Shown one piece after another: positions 45,871 through 55,071 of a stretch of DNA of 64,000 bases. Positions within the stretch are counted from its first letter, which is position 1, and each line of letters opens with the position of its first letter. Source of the DNA: Aphelocoma coerulescens (lineage: Eukaryota > Chordata > Aves > Passeriformes > Corvidae); NCBI RefSeq assembly GCF_041296385.1, contig NW_027183520.1:248001-312000 (forward strand), given 5' to 3'. The translations under genes were made by a program, and so were the position numbers. The notes beneath the pieces were generated by a model. That model did not search any database, was not told where the DNA came from, and saw nothing but the letters and a program-made list of their open reading frames with translations.

Positions 45871-47500
45871 CCATCGCTGTGTCCAGGGCATCCTTTGTGG
45901 CCCTCGTGCAGCTCCAGGCTCCCGAGGGCTCCCCGAGGGTTTCTGTGGCTGTCTCTGCTCCCCAAATCTGTCGCGTTTGATGCCCGAGCGCGGCAGCCCC
46001 GTGCCCTGTGGCAGCAGCCGGTGCCGGGACACAGCCCCGGGAGCTGCGCTAATGCCCGGCCGTGCCAGGAGGGACTGAGGGGAGGGGACTTCATAAGGAT
46101 CCCCCCTCTGCGCCCCTGGCTGCGCACAAAAAGGTTCTTTGGTGCATGGGAGCGATGTTCCGGGGTTTCTGGGTGTCACGGGCCGGCGGAGACGCCCCTC
46201 GGTGCGGCTCTTTGATCGGATTTTTTTCTTTTCTCGCGGTTTTCTCTCGTTCCCAGCTCGCCCGTCCCGCCGAGCGGCTCCTTCAGGGGCCCGGGGCGGC
46301 ACCGAGCCCTCGGGGCGGCTCCAAAGGGCCCCGTCCGCCGCCGCTCCCCGAGGCCTCCCCGCTGCTGCCGGGGATCGGACACCGCAGGCGGCCCCGGCCC
46401 CTTCCTCTTCTTCCTCCTCGCTGCTGCCGGGATTCAGCCCCCGCCGCCGCCCGGCTCCTTCTGCCGCTCCTGCCCGGCACGAAGCGGCGCTGCCGCTGAC
46501 GGGGCCGGAGCGCGGCTGCCCCGCGACTGCCCCGCGCCTCAGGGCCGGGCCGGGGAGTGACCGCACGGCTGGGGATTGACCCCATGGGAGGGACCCCCCG
46601 CTGGCCAGGGCAGGGACTGACCCCATGGGAGGGACCCCGCGCCGGAGCAGGGAAGGATTCCTTTCCCCGAGGGGAAGCAGCGGCACGAACTGAGCGCGAC
46701 TCCCATCCCTTCTCCCTGCCCCGCTGGGCACAGCAGGGAGGAGCCGGGCATAAAGTGAACTCCGGCAAGGACAAAGAGGTCGGGGGAAGGTTCTGTACCA
46801 GGGTTTATTTTCCTCCTCACTCTCCTGTTCGGATCCGCTCCGTCCCAAATCCAGTTCATTCCCCACGTCGGGGTTCTTGTGGCCGCGATGGCGATCCCTG
46901 AGTGACCTCTCCCTGCCCTTAGCCTGAGCCACGAGGACTCGCATCTGTTCCAGTTCCGTGCAATTCACGGGCATTTGGGGCAGCTGGAGCGAAGCAGCTG
47001 GAAAACCACAGCGGGCTCGAGAGGGACTCAAGCAGGGCAGGAGCCGGGGCTGCCCCGAGGGAGCTCTCCTGACACGAACCTTCCCGGGCTCTTCCTACGG
47101 GAATTGCGGGGAATGTTTCCATTCATCGTTGCAAAGCAGAGTCACAAGTGGAGCTGAGCTTTCAGCTTGAAATGAGGGAATCGAACGTGTGCGCGGGGAC
47201 TGCTGGAACCTCCAGGTGTCACTTGATCCTTTAGTTTCGGAAATATTCAGCCCCTCAGCAGCGATGTCTCTCCCAGCCCACCGGCTCCTGGCTCAGACCC
47301 AGCTCGGAGCTCGGAGAAGAGACCCAAAGTCGCCACAGAAGAAGCTCGGCCGTTATTTTCTTCTTTCATGTTTATTTTATGCCATTTTATTTTATAATCT
47401 ATCATACTCATTCTTTTTCTTTTATTCTTAGTTTCTTTTTTTTTTTTCCATTTTTTTTTCTTCTTCTATTACATCGGGTTTTTTTCTCTATTTCCCCCAC
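45871..47500. other. CpG-rich stretch and flanks, no gene recognised
   Basis: 46180-46560 is very rich in C+G and CpG, with features of a CpG island ('tctcgcggttttctctcgttcccag', many 'gccgccgc'). Long open frames on both strands are composition-driven. 46560-46650 holds two copies of 'gaccccatgggagggacccc'. 47350-47480 is a pyrimidine/T-rich tract that could act as a branch and polypyrimidine region before 47503. Confidence 0.45.
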
Positions 47501-47502
47501 AC

Positions 47503-47632
47503 AGCCTTTGTTCCCCTCCCGGAGGTTTGTGGTGCGATGCTGTTCTACCGGTTCTCCCCCTGAAACAAATGAAATCAATCAAAATAATGATGGATTTTTG
47601 AACTCTTCCCGCCGCTCTTTCCAGAAGGTCTC
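47503..47632 (+). repeat. Inverted-repeat half, possible exon
   Basis: After 'cccacacag', about 130 bases match 57708-57838 in reverse. One frame is open in both copies and encodes FPSRRFVVRCC(S/P)TGSPP followed by ETNEIN(Q/R)NNDGFLNS. Several differences between the copies are silent in this frame (CCT/CCG, ACA/ACC, AAT/AAC). No known domain is recognised. Confidence 0.5.
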
Positions 47633-47958
47633 GATCGGAGGGGCCTCAGGGCTTAATTGGGGAGAACAGTTTAATTGGGGCGAGAAACACTTCAATTCTG
47701 GGGAGAAAATGTGAATGGAGGGGAGAGAAAATGAACTGCGGGGAGGAGCCCCCCAGCCCCCGGCTGTGCCCCGAAGGTGCTGCCCGCGGCTCCCCTGCTC
47801 CCACCCCCGGGCTGGGGGCGCGGAGCTGCCGCTGCTCCCCGGCAACGTCACGGGATAAAAACTCCATTCAAGCTTTTCCAGCCGCGGCAGCGACGCTCAG
47901 CGTTCCTTGGACCTTCCATGGTCCGTGGACATCCCGTGCCCCTCGGCTGTTCCGCGTC
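47633..47958. other. Flank of the class II provirus, no gene recognised
   Basis: Contains 'gcaacgtcacgggataaaaac' type sequence at about 47842-47862 that could be a CRE-plus-TATA promoter, without any recognisable coding exon before the provirus. Confidence 0.35.
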
Positions 47959-47964
47959 CCCCGG
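47959..47964. repeat. Target-site duplication, left (CCCCGG)
   Basis: The six bases before the left LTR equal the six after the right LTR (55606-55611). Six bases is the length made by alpha- and betaretroviral integrases. Confidence 0.85.
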
Positions 47965-48290
47965 TGTCGGGAAAGGCGCGGGAGACAAGCTCATGATTTC
48001 ATGATCGGCAAGCCTCGATTTTATTGTCTTTTCATCTCTTATTTATACAACACTTAAACAGCTCATACATATTGCAAAACCTGAGCTCACGATTGGTCAT
48101 CTTCTCTCGTGGGAACAACACACCCCGCGGTGATGGTTTCTTCATTCCAATCTGCTCTGGCTTGTGTCCTGTTGGACACCTTGATGATAAGAAACCCCTT
48201 TTCCCACGACAGGCTAACTCCTACATCCTGCAAGGCTCTATCTTATCATGTCCTCTGCTGCGCAGCCATTCCTCAGATAAGCTCTCTACA
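47965..48290 (-). mobile_element. 3' LTR of the class II provirus
   Basis: 326 bp, TG...CA. On the minus strand TATAAAT lies at about 48040-48047 and AATAAA at 48020-48025. This close spacing puts the start site and polyadenylation signal within a short R region. Confidence 0.95.
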
Positions 48291-49636
48291 CTTCCCCCGT
48301 TTTCTTTATGTGCTATCATGCTCAGAGTTGTTGTTTTTAGGAGTACCCTCTTGATACAAGTTAGAGCGCAGCTGAACAGGACTAATCCTACCAAAACCAT
48401 GATCAATAAGAGAAACAATGTTTTTACCATGCTTCTTACCCAACCACCCAATCCCAGTTCACTGACCAGCCCATCTAGGCCAAAGAAACCTGTATCTTCC
48501 TTAATTTTTTGAGAGTGATTTATAAGCTGTTGAATCTCTGCATGAATAGAGCGAGAATGATCATTTAGATCCATGCAGCATAATCCCTCAAATTCTTCAC
48601 ACCCGTGTCCATGAGCTAACAACAGAAAATCAATAGCAGCTCTATTTTGTAATACAGCATGCTGGACTGTGCTTAAATCATCTGCAAGTGCGGACAGTAC
48701 TCTACTTGTTCCATTTGCTTGCTTCACTACCCAGCAGCTTAATCTCTCTATATTGCGATGAGCTCGAGCTGCTGCCCCTCCAGGCAAAAATAGTGATGAA
48801 AAAATTACCTCCCACTTGTTCCACAAGGTCAATTCATCATCACAATTTGATTGGAGGGTCTGGGATAGGTCTCTGCGCCATCTGGTGGGGTGGGTTTTAT
48901 TTGGGTGGTGCTGTGGAAGGGCTAAACTAAGCTGTCCGATTGTACACGGACCGCCAACGGGCAAGGTAGGGATGCCGGACCAAGCACGATTTCCGCAAAT
49001 TAGAAAATATCCAGGGGGCAGCCTTCTGGGTATGACTGTGCCTGGTGCAGGTTTTTCCTGTGTCCTACCAGTGTGGTTGCACCACGATTTTTCCCATTCT
49101 AAACTGTTCCCTATGGGAGACAACCAAGTAGGAGTAGATACATTTTTCCAGCAGTTGGTATGCGTGCCTTCAGAGCAGTGTGAATTTCTGCTATCTATAT
49201 AAAAGCAACTAGTGGCGTTTAAAGAATCAATCAATTCAATCTCTTGCGGCTCAGGCCCGAATGGGAGGCGGTCATCCCATACATCATACTGCTCGAAACT
49301 TTCAATGATGTTATTGCCAGTAATTCGGCCTGATCGGAACCCTGTATCATTGGCGGCTGACCTGAAATGGAGCCAAGTTGTATTTGTTAGGGGGACTCCT
49401 ATTAGGCACGTAAGAAAAGGAGTACTTGGGGTAGCTAAGCTGGCACAGAACGTAGTTGTATTTAATTCGTGTGCCAAAGATACCCAAACATTTTGCCTTG
49501 GATCGAATAGCTTAGGAGGGTATCTATGCTTGAGGGCCAAAGTGCCTGGGACGCTTAGAAGACCCAATACGGCGAGTATACCGGCGGCACACATTGTCCC
49601 AGTCACGGGGTTTAACCTGCCACAGCTCTGGGACAT
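48221..49636 (-). CDS. env: env, alpharetrovirus-type envelope glycoprotein
   Basis: 471 residues from ATG 49636. The signal peptide is around residues 15-35 (AAGILAVLGLLSVPG). The surface subunit has about nine N-glycosylation sequons and ends at a basic cleavage site (RWRRD, ~257). The transmembrane subunit has an alanine/glycine-rich internal segment (LPGGAAARAHR), the immunosuppressive-like LQNRAAIDFLLL region, a CX6CC motif (CEEFEGLCC) and an anchor (FLLLIMVLVGLVLFSCAL). These are features of the alpharetroviral Env family. The last 23 codons are read inside the LTR (48221-48290), giving a tail that depends on U3 sequence. Probably made from a spliced RNA using the donor at 55077. Intact. 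Confidence 0.9.
   Translation of the reverse strand: MSQSCGRLNPVTGTMCAAGILAVLGLLSVPGTLALKHRYPPKLFDPRQNVWVSLAHELNTTTFCASLATPSTPFLTCLIGVPLTNTTWLHFRSAANDTGFRSGRITGNNIIESFEQYDVWDDRLPFGPEPQEIELIDSLNATSCFYIDSRNSHCSEGTHTNCWKNVSTPTWLSPIGNSLEWEKSWCNHTGRTQEKPAPGTVIPRRLPPGYFLICGNRAWSGIPTLPVGGPCTIGQLSLALPQHHPNKTHPTRWRRDLSQTLQSNCDDELTLWNKWEVIFSSLFLPGGAAARAHRNIERLSCWVVKQANGTSRVLSALADDLSTVQHAVLQNRAAIDFLLLAHGHGCEEFEGLCCMDLNDHSRSIHAEIQQLINHSQKIKEDTGFFGLDGLVSELGLGGWVRSMVKTLFLLLIMVLVGLVLFSCALTCIKRVLLKTTTLSMIAHKENGGSVESLSEEWLRSRGHDKIEPCRM
48291..48308 (-). promoter_or_regulatory. Polypurine tract
   Basis: The minus strand reads AAAGAAAACGGGGGAAG directly against the TGTAGAG start of the 3' LTR; it would prime plus-strand DNA synthesis. 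Confidence 0.85.
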
Positions 49637-49680
49637 CAAGGCCTGTCTTGCAACGGGCTTCTAGGATAGCGGAACGTTTG

Positions 49681-49914
49681 TTAGCTAATATGCTTTAATT
49701 CCCACCGCAATTCTCGTAGGTGGAGGTCTTTGATATTTTCTAGTAACGCTAAACTCTGATCTAGAGGTACTCCCGTTAGTTTACCAAGATTTTCCTGAGC
49801 TGATGCTCGATTCCACTGAAACTCACAATTGAGACACCTTAACCCTGTGGACACTTGTCGCTGAAAGATCCACCACTGTAAATTACAACCTCTGCAATGA
49901 ATTCTAACCCGAGC
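49681..49914 (-). CDS. Spacer frame B: CxxC...CxxC and leucine-rich motif (hypothetical)
   Basis: An open frame of 77 codons with no ATG, bounded by TAA 49915-49917 and TAA 49681, so it needs a splice or frame change to be translated. It encodes CRGC and CLNC pairs 16 residues apart, a zinc-ribbon-like layout, followed ~30 residues later by LENIKDLHL, which fits the L-x2-I-x2-L-x-L form of a nuclear export signal. It is +1 relative to frame A at 49904-50188, whose end it adjoins. Neither pol nor env uses this sequence. It may be a second exon of an accessory protein, or a relic. I know of no family to assign it to. Confidence 0.4.
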   Translation of the reverse strand, partial: ARVRIHCRGCNLQWWIFQRQVSTGLRCLNCEFQWNRASAQENLGKLTGVPLDQSLALLENIKDLHLRELRWELKHIS

Positions 49915-50188
49915 TTAAATGGCAACAATTATAACAAACAATGCATGAGCGTTGGCAATGTGGCAAAAAGTCCGCGTATAATCGGGGAATGAGGGTCTCT
50001 TCAATTTCCCGTTCAGAGTCTATTAGAAATTTAGTATGGAATTCCTCTTCGGTGTTATGTAGCACTTGTGAGACCACCTGTTGGAGTCGTCTCTTCTTCC
50101 TCTGTCGCGGACTGTCCCTGCGTATAAGCTGGCTTAGTCCATTTGGCAGGGATCCACTGCGGTCCTGTCGGGGTAGAAACACAAACAT
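49904..50188 (-). CDS. Spacer frame A: arginine-rich accessory ORF (hypothetical)
   Basis: ATG 50188 starts 94 codons. The first 45 overlap the end of pol in another frame; the rest lie in the pol-env gap. It carries a basic run (RQRKKRRLQ, ~res 28-36) like the RNA-binding and nuclear-import motifs of retroviral export factors, an acidic middle, and a Cys/His-rich end (CQRSCIVCYNCCH). It is in the same frame as env but separated by stops. A Rev/Rec/Rem-like role is conceivable. Part of the reading frame is constrained by pol, so the basic run could also be a by-product of the pol sequence. Confidence 0.45.
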   Translation of the reverse strand: MFVFLPRQDRSGSLPNGLSQLIRRDSPRQRKKRRLQQVVSQVLHNTEEEFHTKFLIDSEREIEETLIPRLYADFLPHCQRSCIVCYNCCHLSSG

Positions 50189-52688
50189 AACCTCTGCCCC
50201 AGTACAAAACTTTGGCTGGGTCCTGCCATAATCCTGACTGGGGGTCTTTAAATCTGACCCACACTTCTGGTTGCGGATTAGAAGGTGGGGTAAAATGGAT
50301 TATGGCAGGAGGAGACTGTCTATCTCCAAAAATGCAAAGATGATTTAAAACAAATAAGCATTTCAGTAGTTTGTCTTGGGTATTAGGAATGTCAGGATAT
50401 TTTTCTAGATACTGTTTTAATGTACCGTGTGCTCTTTCCACAATTGCTTGACCCGTGGGGGAGTGAGGAATTCCCCTTTTGTGGACAATATTCCATTGGG
50501 TCATATATTTGGCTATTCGCATACTGCAATAGGCGGGCCCATTGTCTGTTTTAACTGTTATAGGGACTCCCATAATAGCAATACAGCTATTCATGTGGCG
50601 TTCAACATGTTTGGCTGTTTCTCCTGCTTGAGCAGTTGCCCACATAAAATGACTATAGGTGTCTATAGTAACATGAACATATTTTAGCCGTCCAAAGCTG
50701 GCGACATGAGTGACATCCATTTGCCAAATTTCGTTAGCCTTTAGGCCCCTGGGGTTAACACCTGCTCCTAAACCTAGCCCCTTATTGTGGAAACTGCACA
50801 CGGGACACGCTTTAACTATGGCTTTTGCCTCTTCAATTGGGATACCAAATTCCCTTGACAAGCCTTTGGAATTCTGATGGAAAATAGCATGGCTTTCTCG
50901 CGCCATTGTTTGTTTCGGGAGAATATTTTGGGCAAGCGAGACAAGTTTATCTGCTCTTTCATTTCCTTCACCCAGGCCTTCATTCCACATGTGGCTGCGA
51001 ATATGGAGAATGGAATAGGGGTGTGACCGTTCTCTTAGGGCGCGTTTTAGTTGCAGAAAGAGTTCATAAAGCCTTTTGTTTTGTACTTCCTTAATGACTG
51101 CATCCTCAATTCTTGAGGCGACGCCCACTACATACAGCGAGTCCGAAACTACGTTTAAGGGTCCAGTGAGGTGGGTTACTGCCCAAACGACTGCAAGTAA
51201 TTCTAAGGTTTGCAGGGTATCATCTGACGAGGCGTTTATTAAATGCTGATGCCATTGCTGGTCTTGTTTCCATACGACGGCTGCTTTCCTTGTCTTTCTT
51301 CCGGCGTCTGTGAATGCAGTAATGGCATTGTGGATAGGCTTATCTTCTCGCAAGGGTTTTGAAATCCAGTTCCATGCTCCTATCCACTGTAATGCCTTGG
51401 GAAACAGGGGACCGGTCTGAATTTTAGCTCCTGAGGACAACAGCGCTTCCGTGAGTGATGAAGAATTTAGCAAGTACCAGTCCAAGGCAGGTTTTTCCAT
51501 CGGGAGATTGATGCACTCAGGTTCTTGTCCTCCAATTTCCAGAATGCGCAAACGTCCTTTCTTAATTAAATTAGCCAAATTTTCAAGTTTTGTGGTAATA
51601 GTTTTTCGCTGCTGCAACTGTGGTGATATCCATTCTAAAACCGTCAGCTCCCCCGTTTTCTTTAGCTGCGTAATTGCGCCGAGGAGGTGAGTTTCAGAAT
51701 TCCAAATAGTAAGAGAGAGGGGGATGTCTGGATTAAGACGCGAAACAAAACCGTCTGTGATACAGGTGGTGATTTGTTGTAGAGCTTCTTGCTGCTGCGG
51801 CGTTAGGTGTACTGGTGCGCATGGATCTGATCCTTTTAGTAAGGGACGGAGCTGGTCTAAAAGAACATTAGGGATTCCTACTATTGGCTTTAACCACTGC
51901 AGATCACCTAACAGTTTTTGAGCATCATTTAAAGTGGTGATTGAGGCTTGGATATGCAGTTTTTGAGGCTTCACTCTTTGATTGGTGATGACCCATCCTA
52001 AATACTTCCACGGGGAGGATATTTGAATTTTGTTAGCAGCTATTACTAAAGACCATTCTTGAAGAGAGGAGGTAATAAGCTGAATTTCTGTTTGGTCAAA
52101 AGGCTTCTTCTGCGCAAACAAAATATCATCCATATAATGATAAATGATGGTCTGAGGTAACTTTTGTCGCAGTGGCTGTAATGCTGCATCGACATACAAT
52201 TGACATATGGTGGGAGAGTTGCGCATTCCTTGCGGCAATACAGTCCACTCAAAACGTTTGTCTGGTTCACCACGATTGAGAGCAGGCAATGAAAAGGCAA
52301 ATCGCTTTGTATCATCTGGATGTAGTGGAATTGTGAAAAAGCAATCTTTCAAGTCGATAATAAGAAGAGGCCAATCTTGTGGCAACATTGCTGGATTAGG
52401 GAGTCCTGGCTGCAGCGCTCCCATAGGCTCCATACGAGCATTGACAGTTCGAAGGTCTTGTAGCAGACGAAACGTGCCATTTTTCTTTTGGATGACAAAA
52501 ATTGGGGTGTTCCATGGGCTTGTCGAAGGCTTGAGATGTCCTTGTTGAAGCTGCTCATTGACTAGAGCGTGTGCTTGAAGCAGATTTTCCCGTTTTAAAG
52601 GCCATTGCTTAACCACTACAGGGTTATTGTCAGTCCATCTTAGTGGCAGCGGGAAATTCCAAGCAACGGCCCTTAGCAGAAATGGCGA
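50055..52688 (-). CDS. pol: pol: reverse transcriptase, RNase H, integrase
   Basis: Frame open for 877 codons from 52688, entered by -1 frameshifting from pro with a 16-base overlap (52673-52688), so there is no start codon of its own. RT motifs: LPQGMRNSPTICQLYVD, then YHYMDDIL with the YMDD active site. RNase H acidic residues: TDAGRKTRKAAVVW, ELLAV, VSDSLYVVG, GNERADKL. Integrase: zinc-binding H...H...CPVC, then the D,D,E triad at QMDVTH, KTDNGPAY and GQAIVERAHGTLK, and a C-terminal tryptophan-rich domain (GRGYVCVS ... WIPAKW). All catalytic residues are present and there is no internal stop. It copies viral RNA and inserts the DNA. Confidence 0.92.
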   Translation of the reverse strand, partial: SPFLLRAVAWNFPLPLRWTDNNPVVVKQWPLKRENLLQAHALVNEQLQQGHLKPSTSPWNTPIFVIQKKNGTFRLLQDLRTVNARMEPMGALQPGLPNPAMLPQDWPLLIIDLKDCFFTIPLHPDDTKRFAFSLPALNRGEPDKRFEWTVLPQGMRNSPTICQLYVDAALQPLRQKLPQTIIYHYMDDILFAQKKPFDQTEIQLITSSLQEWSLVIAANKIQISSPWKYLGWVITNQRVKPQKLHIQASITTLNDAQKLLGDLQWLKPIVGIPNVLLDQLRPLLKGSDPCAPVHLTPQQQEALQQITTCITDGFVSRLNPDIPLSLTIWNSETHLLGAITQLKKTGELTVLEWISPQLQQRKTITTKLENLANLIKKGRLRILEIGGQEPECINLPMEKPALDWYLLNSSSLTEALLSSGAKIQTGPLFPKALQWIGAWNWISKPLREDKPIHNAITAFTDAGRKTRKAAVVWKQDQQWHQHLINASSDDTLQTLELLAVVWAVTHLTGPLNVVSDSLYVVGVASRIEDAVIKEVQNKRLYELFLQLKRALRERSHPYSILHIRSHMWNEGLGEGNERADKLVSLAQNILPKQTMARESHAIFHQNSKGLSREFGIPIEEAKAIVKACPVCSFHNKGLGLGAGVNPRGLKANEIWQMDVTHVASFGRLKYVHVTIDTYSHFMWATAQAGETAKHVERHMNSCIAIMGVPITVKTDNGPAYCSMRIAKYMTQWNIVHKRGIPHSPTGQAIVERAHGTLKQYLEKYPDIPNTQDKLLKCLFVLNHLCIFGDRQSPPAIIHFTPPSNPQPEVWVRFKDPQSGLWQDPAKVLYWGRGYVCVSTPTGPQWIPAKWTKPAYTQGQSATEEEETTPTGGLTSAT

Positions 52689-53466
52689 TCATCGGTAAGC
52701 ACAAAACTCATTTGGGCCAATACATCTCTTCCGATGAGGCAGTCGACTGTGGGGGGTAGAGGGGCGATAGAAAAAGTTGCGGTAGTTTTCTTGCCCTCAA
52801 TTTCTACAGTTATCAGCGGAGATTTGTGTGCTAGTTTCATTCCTCCGACACCAGTGATGGCTGTCATTGCTGGCAGAAGAGGCCAATGTGAGGGCCATGT
52901 GTTCACATCGACAATGCTGGAGTCTGCCCCTGTGTCTAGGAGGCTCTGTAACGTGATTGTTTCTCCTTTATAGGTTAGGGCACACGGCTTCCGTGGACGG
53001 CTATTAAGATCGATGGTGAGCAAGGTTAGTTCCCCAGTTGAGCCGTAGCCTGTATGAGCATTTGGTTGAGCCTGCAAGGGTTGCATGCCTTGTGTGGCTT
53101 GAGGCAAAGGTACAAATTGAGCTAGTCTTTGGCCTTTAGGAATCCTTACAGGTGGATGAACAGTATAAGCCAGTATGAAGATATCACCTTGTGAGTCAGC
53201 GTCCACCACGCCTGGTTGAACGAATAGTCCTAGGGCAGTGGCAGATGATTGGCCAAGAATCAAGCCTCCTACTGGTGTACCATTGAGGCAGATGGGTCCT
53301 GTGAGTCCTGTAGGGATGTTATGGATTTCAGACGTCAGGAGATCACAGTCTACTGAGGCTGCCAAGTCCAGGCCGATGCTGCCACTTGTTGCTGGCTGGA
53401 GGCAGGGCAAGGGTTTGCAGCTGCTACTTGTGTCCCTGCGCGGCTGCTGGACGCGCTGCTCCGGGA
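52673..53466 (-). CDS. pro: pro: dUTPase plus aspartic protease
   Basis: Translated as a Gag-Pro fusion by -1 frameshifting at 53467-53473, hence no ATG. N-terminal half is a dUTPase: GSIGLDLAAS, LGQSSATALGL, GVVDADSQGDI and PKGQRLAQFVPL match its ordered motifs; the usual final P-loop-like motif is not visible. C-terminal half is a retroviral protease with LLDTGADSSIVD (catalytic DTGA) and CLIGRDVL (flap-to-dimer region). dUTPase before protease is a betaretroviral layout. The frame closes soon after the protease and has no G-patch extension. Confidence 0.88.
52679..52685 (-). promoter_or_regulatory. Possible pro-pol frameshift site (CCATTTC)
   Basis: The pro and pol frames share only 52673-52688, so slippage must occur there. 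CCATTTC is the only heptamer with a slippery A-site codon; its P-site half is not canonical. Confidence 0.35.
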
Positions 53467-55071
53467 GTTTCCCTGCTTCTTGTTGCGGCAGGCATTCGAG
53501 TTATGCGTGTTGGATTGGCATTTGTTGCACCAAACTCCGGATGCTGAGCACTCCCGACGAAGGTGACCCGACTGGCCACATGGATAGCATCTCATTCTGT
53601 TTCTCTCTGGAGGCAACCGGGGGCGCGTGGCTGCTGCTTGGAGGGGAGCAAGGGCGGCCATTACCTGCGTCTGAGCACTAGCTGCTTGTTCCTTCAATCC
53701 CTCCCCCAGCTTTTCTAATGCGTGGACTAAAAAGGCTTGAGCACCTGAGGGCAAGGTCGCAGCTTTATCTAGTAATGCCTGAGTGGTCCAATCACCAGGT
53801 ATAGAGGTAATCAGAGATCTAGTGGCAGGATTGCTATTTTGCAAAATGCACTGTCTTAAAATAGCATCTTGCATGTGATCGGGTATCCCTGCCCTAGAGA
53901 TAGCATCCATAACCTTATCAACAAAGGAGCTTAACGATTCATCACGACCCTGCTTGATGCTCATATATAGGGGGGTCCCTCCCGATGTCCTGACTTTATC
54001 TATTGCTCTCTTAGCTACTGCCATTGCCTCCCTAAGTTTATGTGGCCCTAGTCCAGCTTGAGCTTCAACTCTGAGATACAGGCCCTGTCCCATAAGCTCG
54101 TCTACAGTAAGGCCTGTTAAGGGATCCCCTTGGGGTCTGGGGAGATTAGTGCTACTTGCCGCTTCCTCTCTCCACCTTGCCTCAAAAAGCAATCTCTGAG
54201 AGGGGGTGTAAATGAGTTTCGTGATGGCCAGGATGTCGGCAGGCAGAAGAATGTGGGCATTAAAAAGATAATCTAACATCTGCTTAGCTGGTTCACTAGA
54301 CACCCCAAAGTTACTGACTGTTGCTCTCAGCTGGGACAGGAGTTTCCAGTCGAGATGGGCAAACTGCGCGTTCTGACCCCCTTGCGCATTAGTAGTGAAA
54401 ACAACAGGGAAAGCCATCGCTTCTTGTGCCGCTGCTAGGAGCTCGGAATCTCCCCTTTCCATGCCGTCTCGGGCAAGCGCCTGCCACAACTCTCTCCTCC
54501 TTGCTGCCATAGCCTCCGCCGGGTCAGATTCTGCCCCAGGGACAGGCTCCGTGGCATTAGAGGGGTCGGGCGGCAGCGGCGGGCATGAGGGGGTTAATGC
54601 AGAAACGGCGATTGAAGCGGAAGGTGGGGGGGCAGGCAGGGGGGTAGGCAGCGCGGGGGATTGACTGTCAGTGGGGGGTGGCTCTGGAGGAATCTCAATA
54701 GTGGCAAAGGCGGGGGGGTTGGGGGCCGTAGGGAAAACCGAGGAGTCATTATCTTGGTTACGGGAATGCGCTGTCTTAAAACCTATGACTGCTTGCTTCT
54801 CTGCCTGCACTAACAGTAACTCATTATGAACTGCTTTCCAAAGTTTGCTTATTTTCTTGGCTGACTTATCATCGTCTAAAACAAGGCTAAAAAGTTCATC
54901 CCCGTACCTCCGCCATTCTGCTAATTCGTGAATGCTGTGAGGGTCGTTAAAGAAACCATAAGAACGCGCGTGAGTTAGTAGGGAAGGGAGGTCTTTTTCT
55001 AAGTTAAAAGCTTTAAAGTGACGCTTAAGAAGAAAAGCTTTAAATAAATCCTGTGCTGCTTGCCTATCCAT
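53350..55071 (-). CDS. gag: gag polyprotein
   Basis: 573 residues from ATG 55071. The frame is open further upstream but without ATG. Order: matrix-like region (~1-105); proline-rich domain (~115-175, PPEPPPTDSQSPALPTPLPA); capsid, with the major homology region at IKQGRDESLSSFVDKVMDAI (~380-400); nucleocapsid with two CX2CX4HX4C knuckles (CYPCGQSGHLRREC and CNKCQSNTHNSNAC, ~510-545). Two knuckles and the long proline linker fit class II retroviruses. No N-terminal glycine for myristoylation follows the start Met (MDRQ), so membrane targeting would rely on another signal. Confidence 0.9.
   Translation of the reverse strand: MDRQAAQDLFKAFLLKRHFKAFNLEKDLPSLLTHARSYGFFNDPHSIHELAEWRRYGDELFSLVLDDDKSAKKISKLWKAVHNELLLVQAEKQAVIGFKTAHSRNQDNDSSVFPTAPNPPAFATIEIPPEPPPTDSQSPALPTPLPAPPPSASIAVSALTPSCPPLPPDPSNATEPVPGAESDPAEAMAARRRELWQALARDGMERGDSELLAAAQEAMAFPVVFTTNAQGGQNAQFAHLDWKLLSQLRATVSNFGVSSEPAKQMLDYLFNAHILLPADILAITKLIYTPSQRLLFEARWREEAASSTNLPRPQGDPLTGLTVDELMGQGLYLRVEAQAGLGPHKLREAMAVAKRAIDKVRTSGGTPLYMSIKQGRDESLSSFVDKVMDAISRAGIPDHMQDAILRQCILQNSNPATRSLITSIPGDWTTQALLDKAATLPSGAQAFLVHALEKLGEGLKEQAASAQTQVMAALAPLQAAATRPRLPPERNRMRCYPCGQSGHLRRECSASGVWCNKCQSNTHNSNACRNKKQGNSRSSASSSRAGTQVAAANPCPASSQQQVAASAWTWQPQ
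53467..53473 (-). promoter_or_regulatory. Gag-pro ribosomal frameshift heptamer GGGAAAC
   Basis: Read in the gag frame as caG GGA AAC, the exact X XXY YYZ register. The -1 frame is open from here into the dUTPase, and gag itself stops 117 bases later. Confidence 0.85.

Noticed and set aside
45160..47031. A 623-codon open frame on the minus strand across the CpG-rich region
   Set aside because: Its residues are almost wholly Arg, Gly, Pro, Ala and Ser, as expected from GC-rich DNA. No domain is visible and it crosses the breakpoint of the inverted arm.
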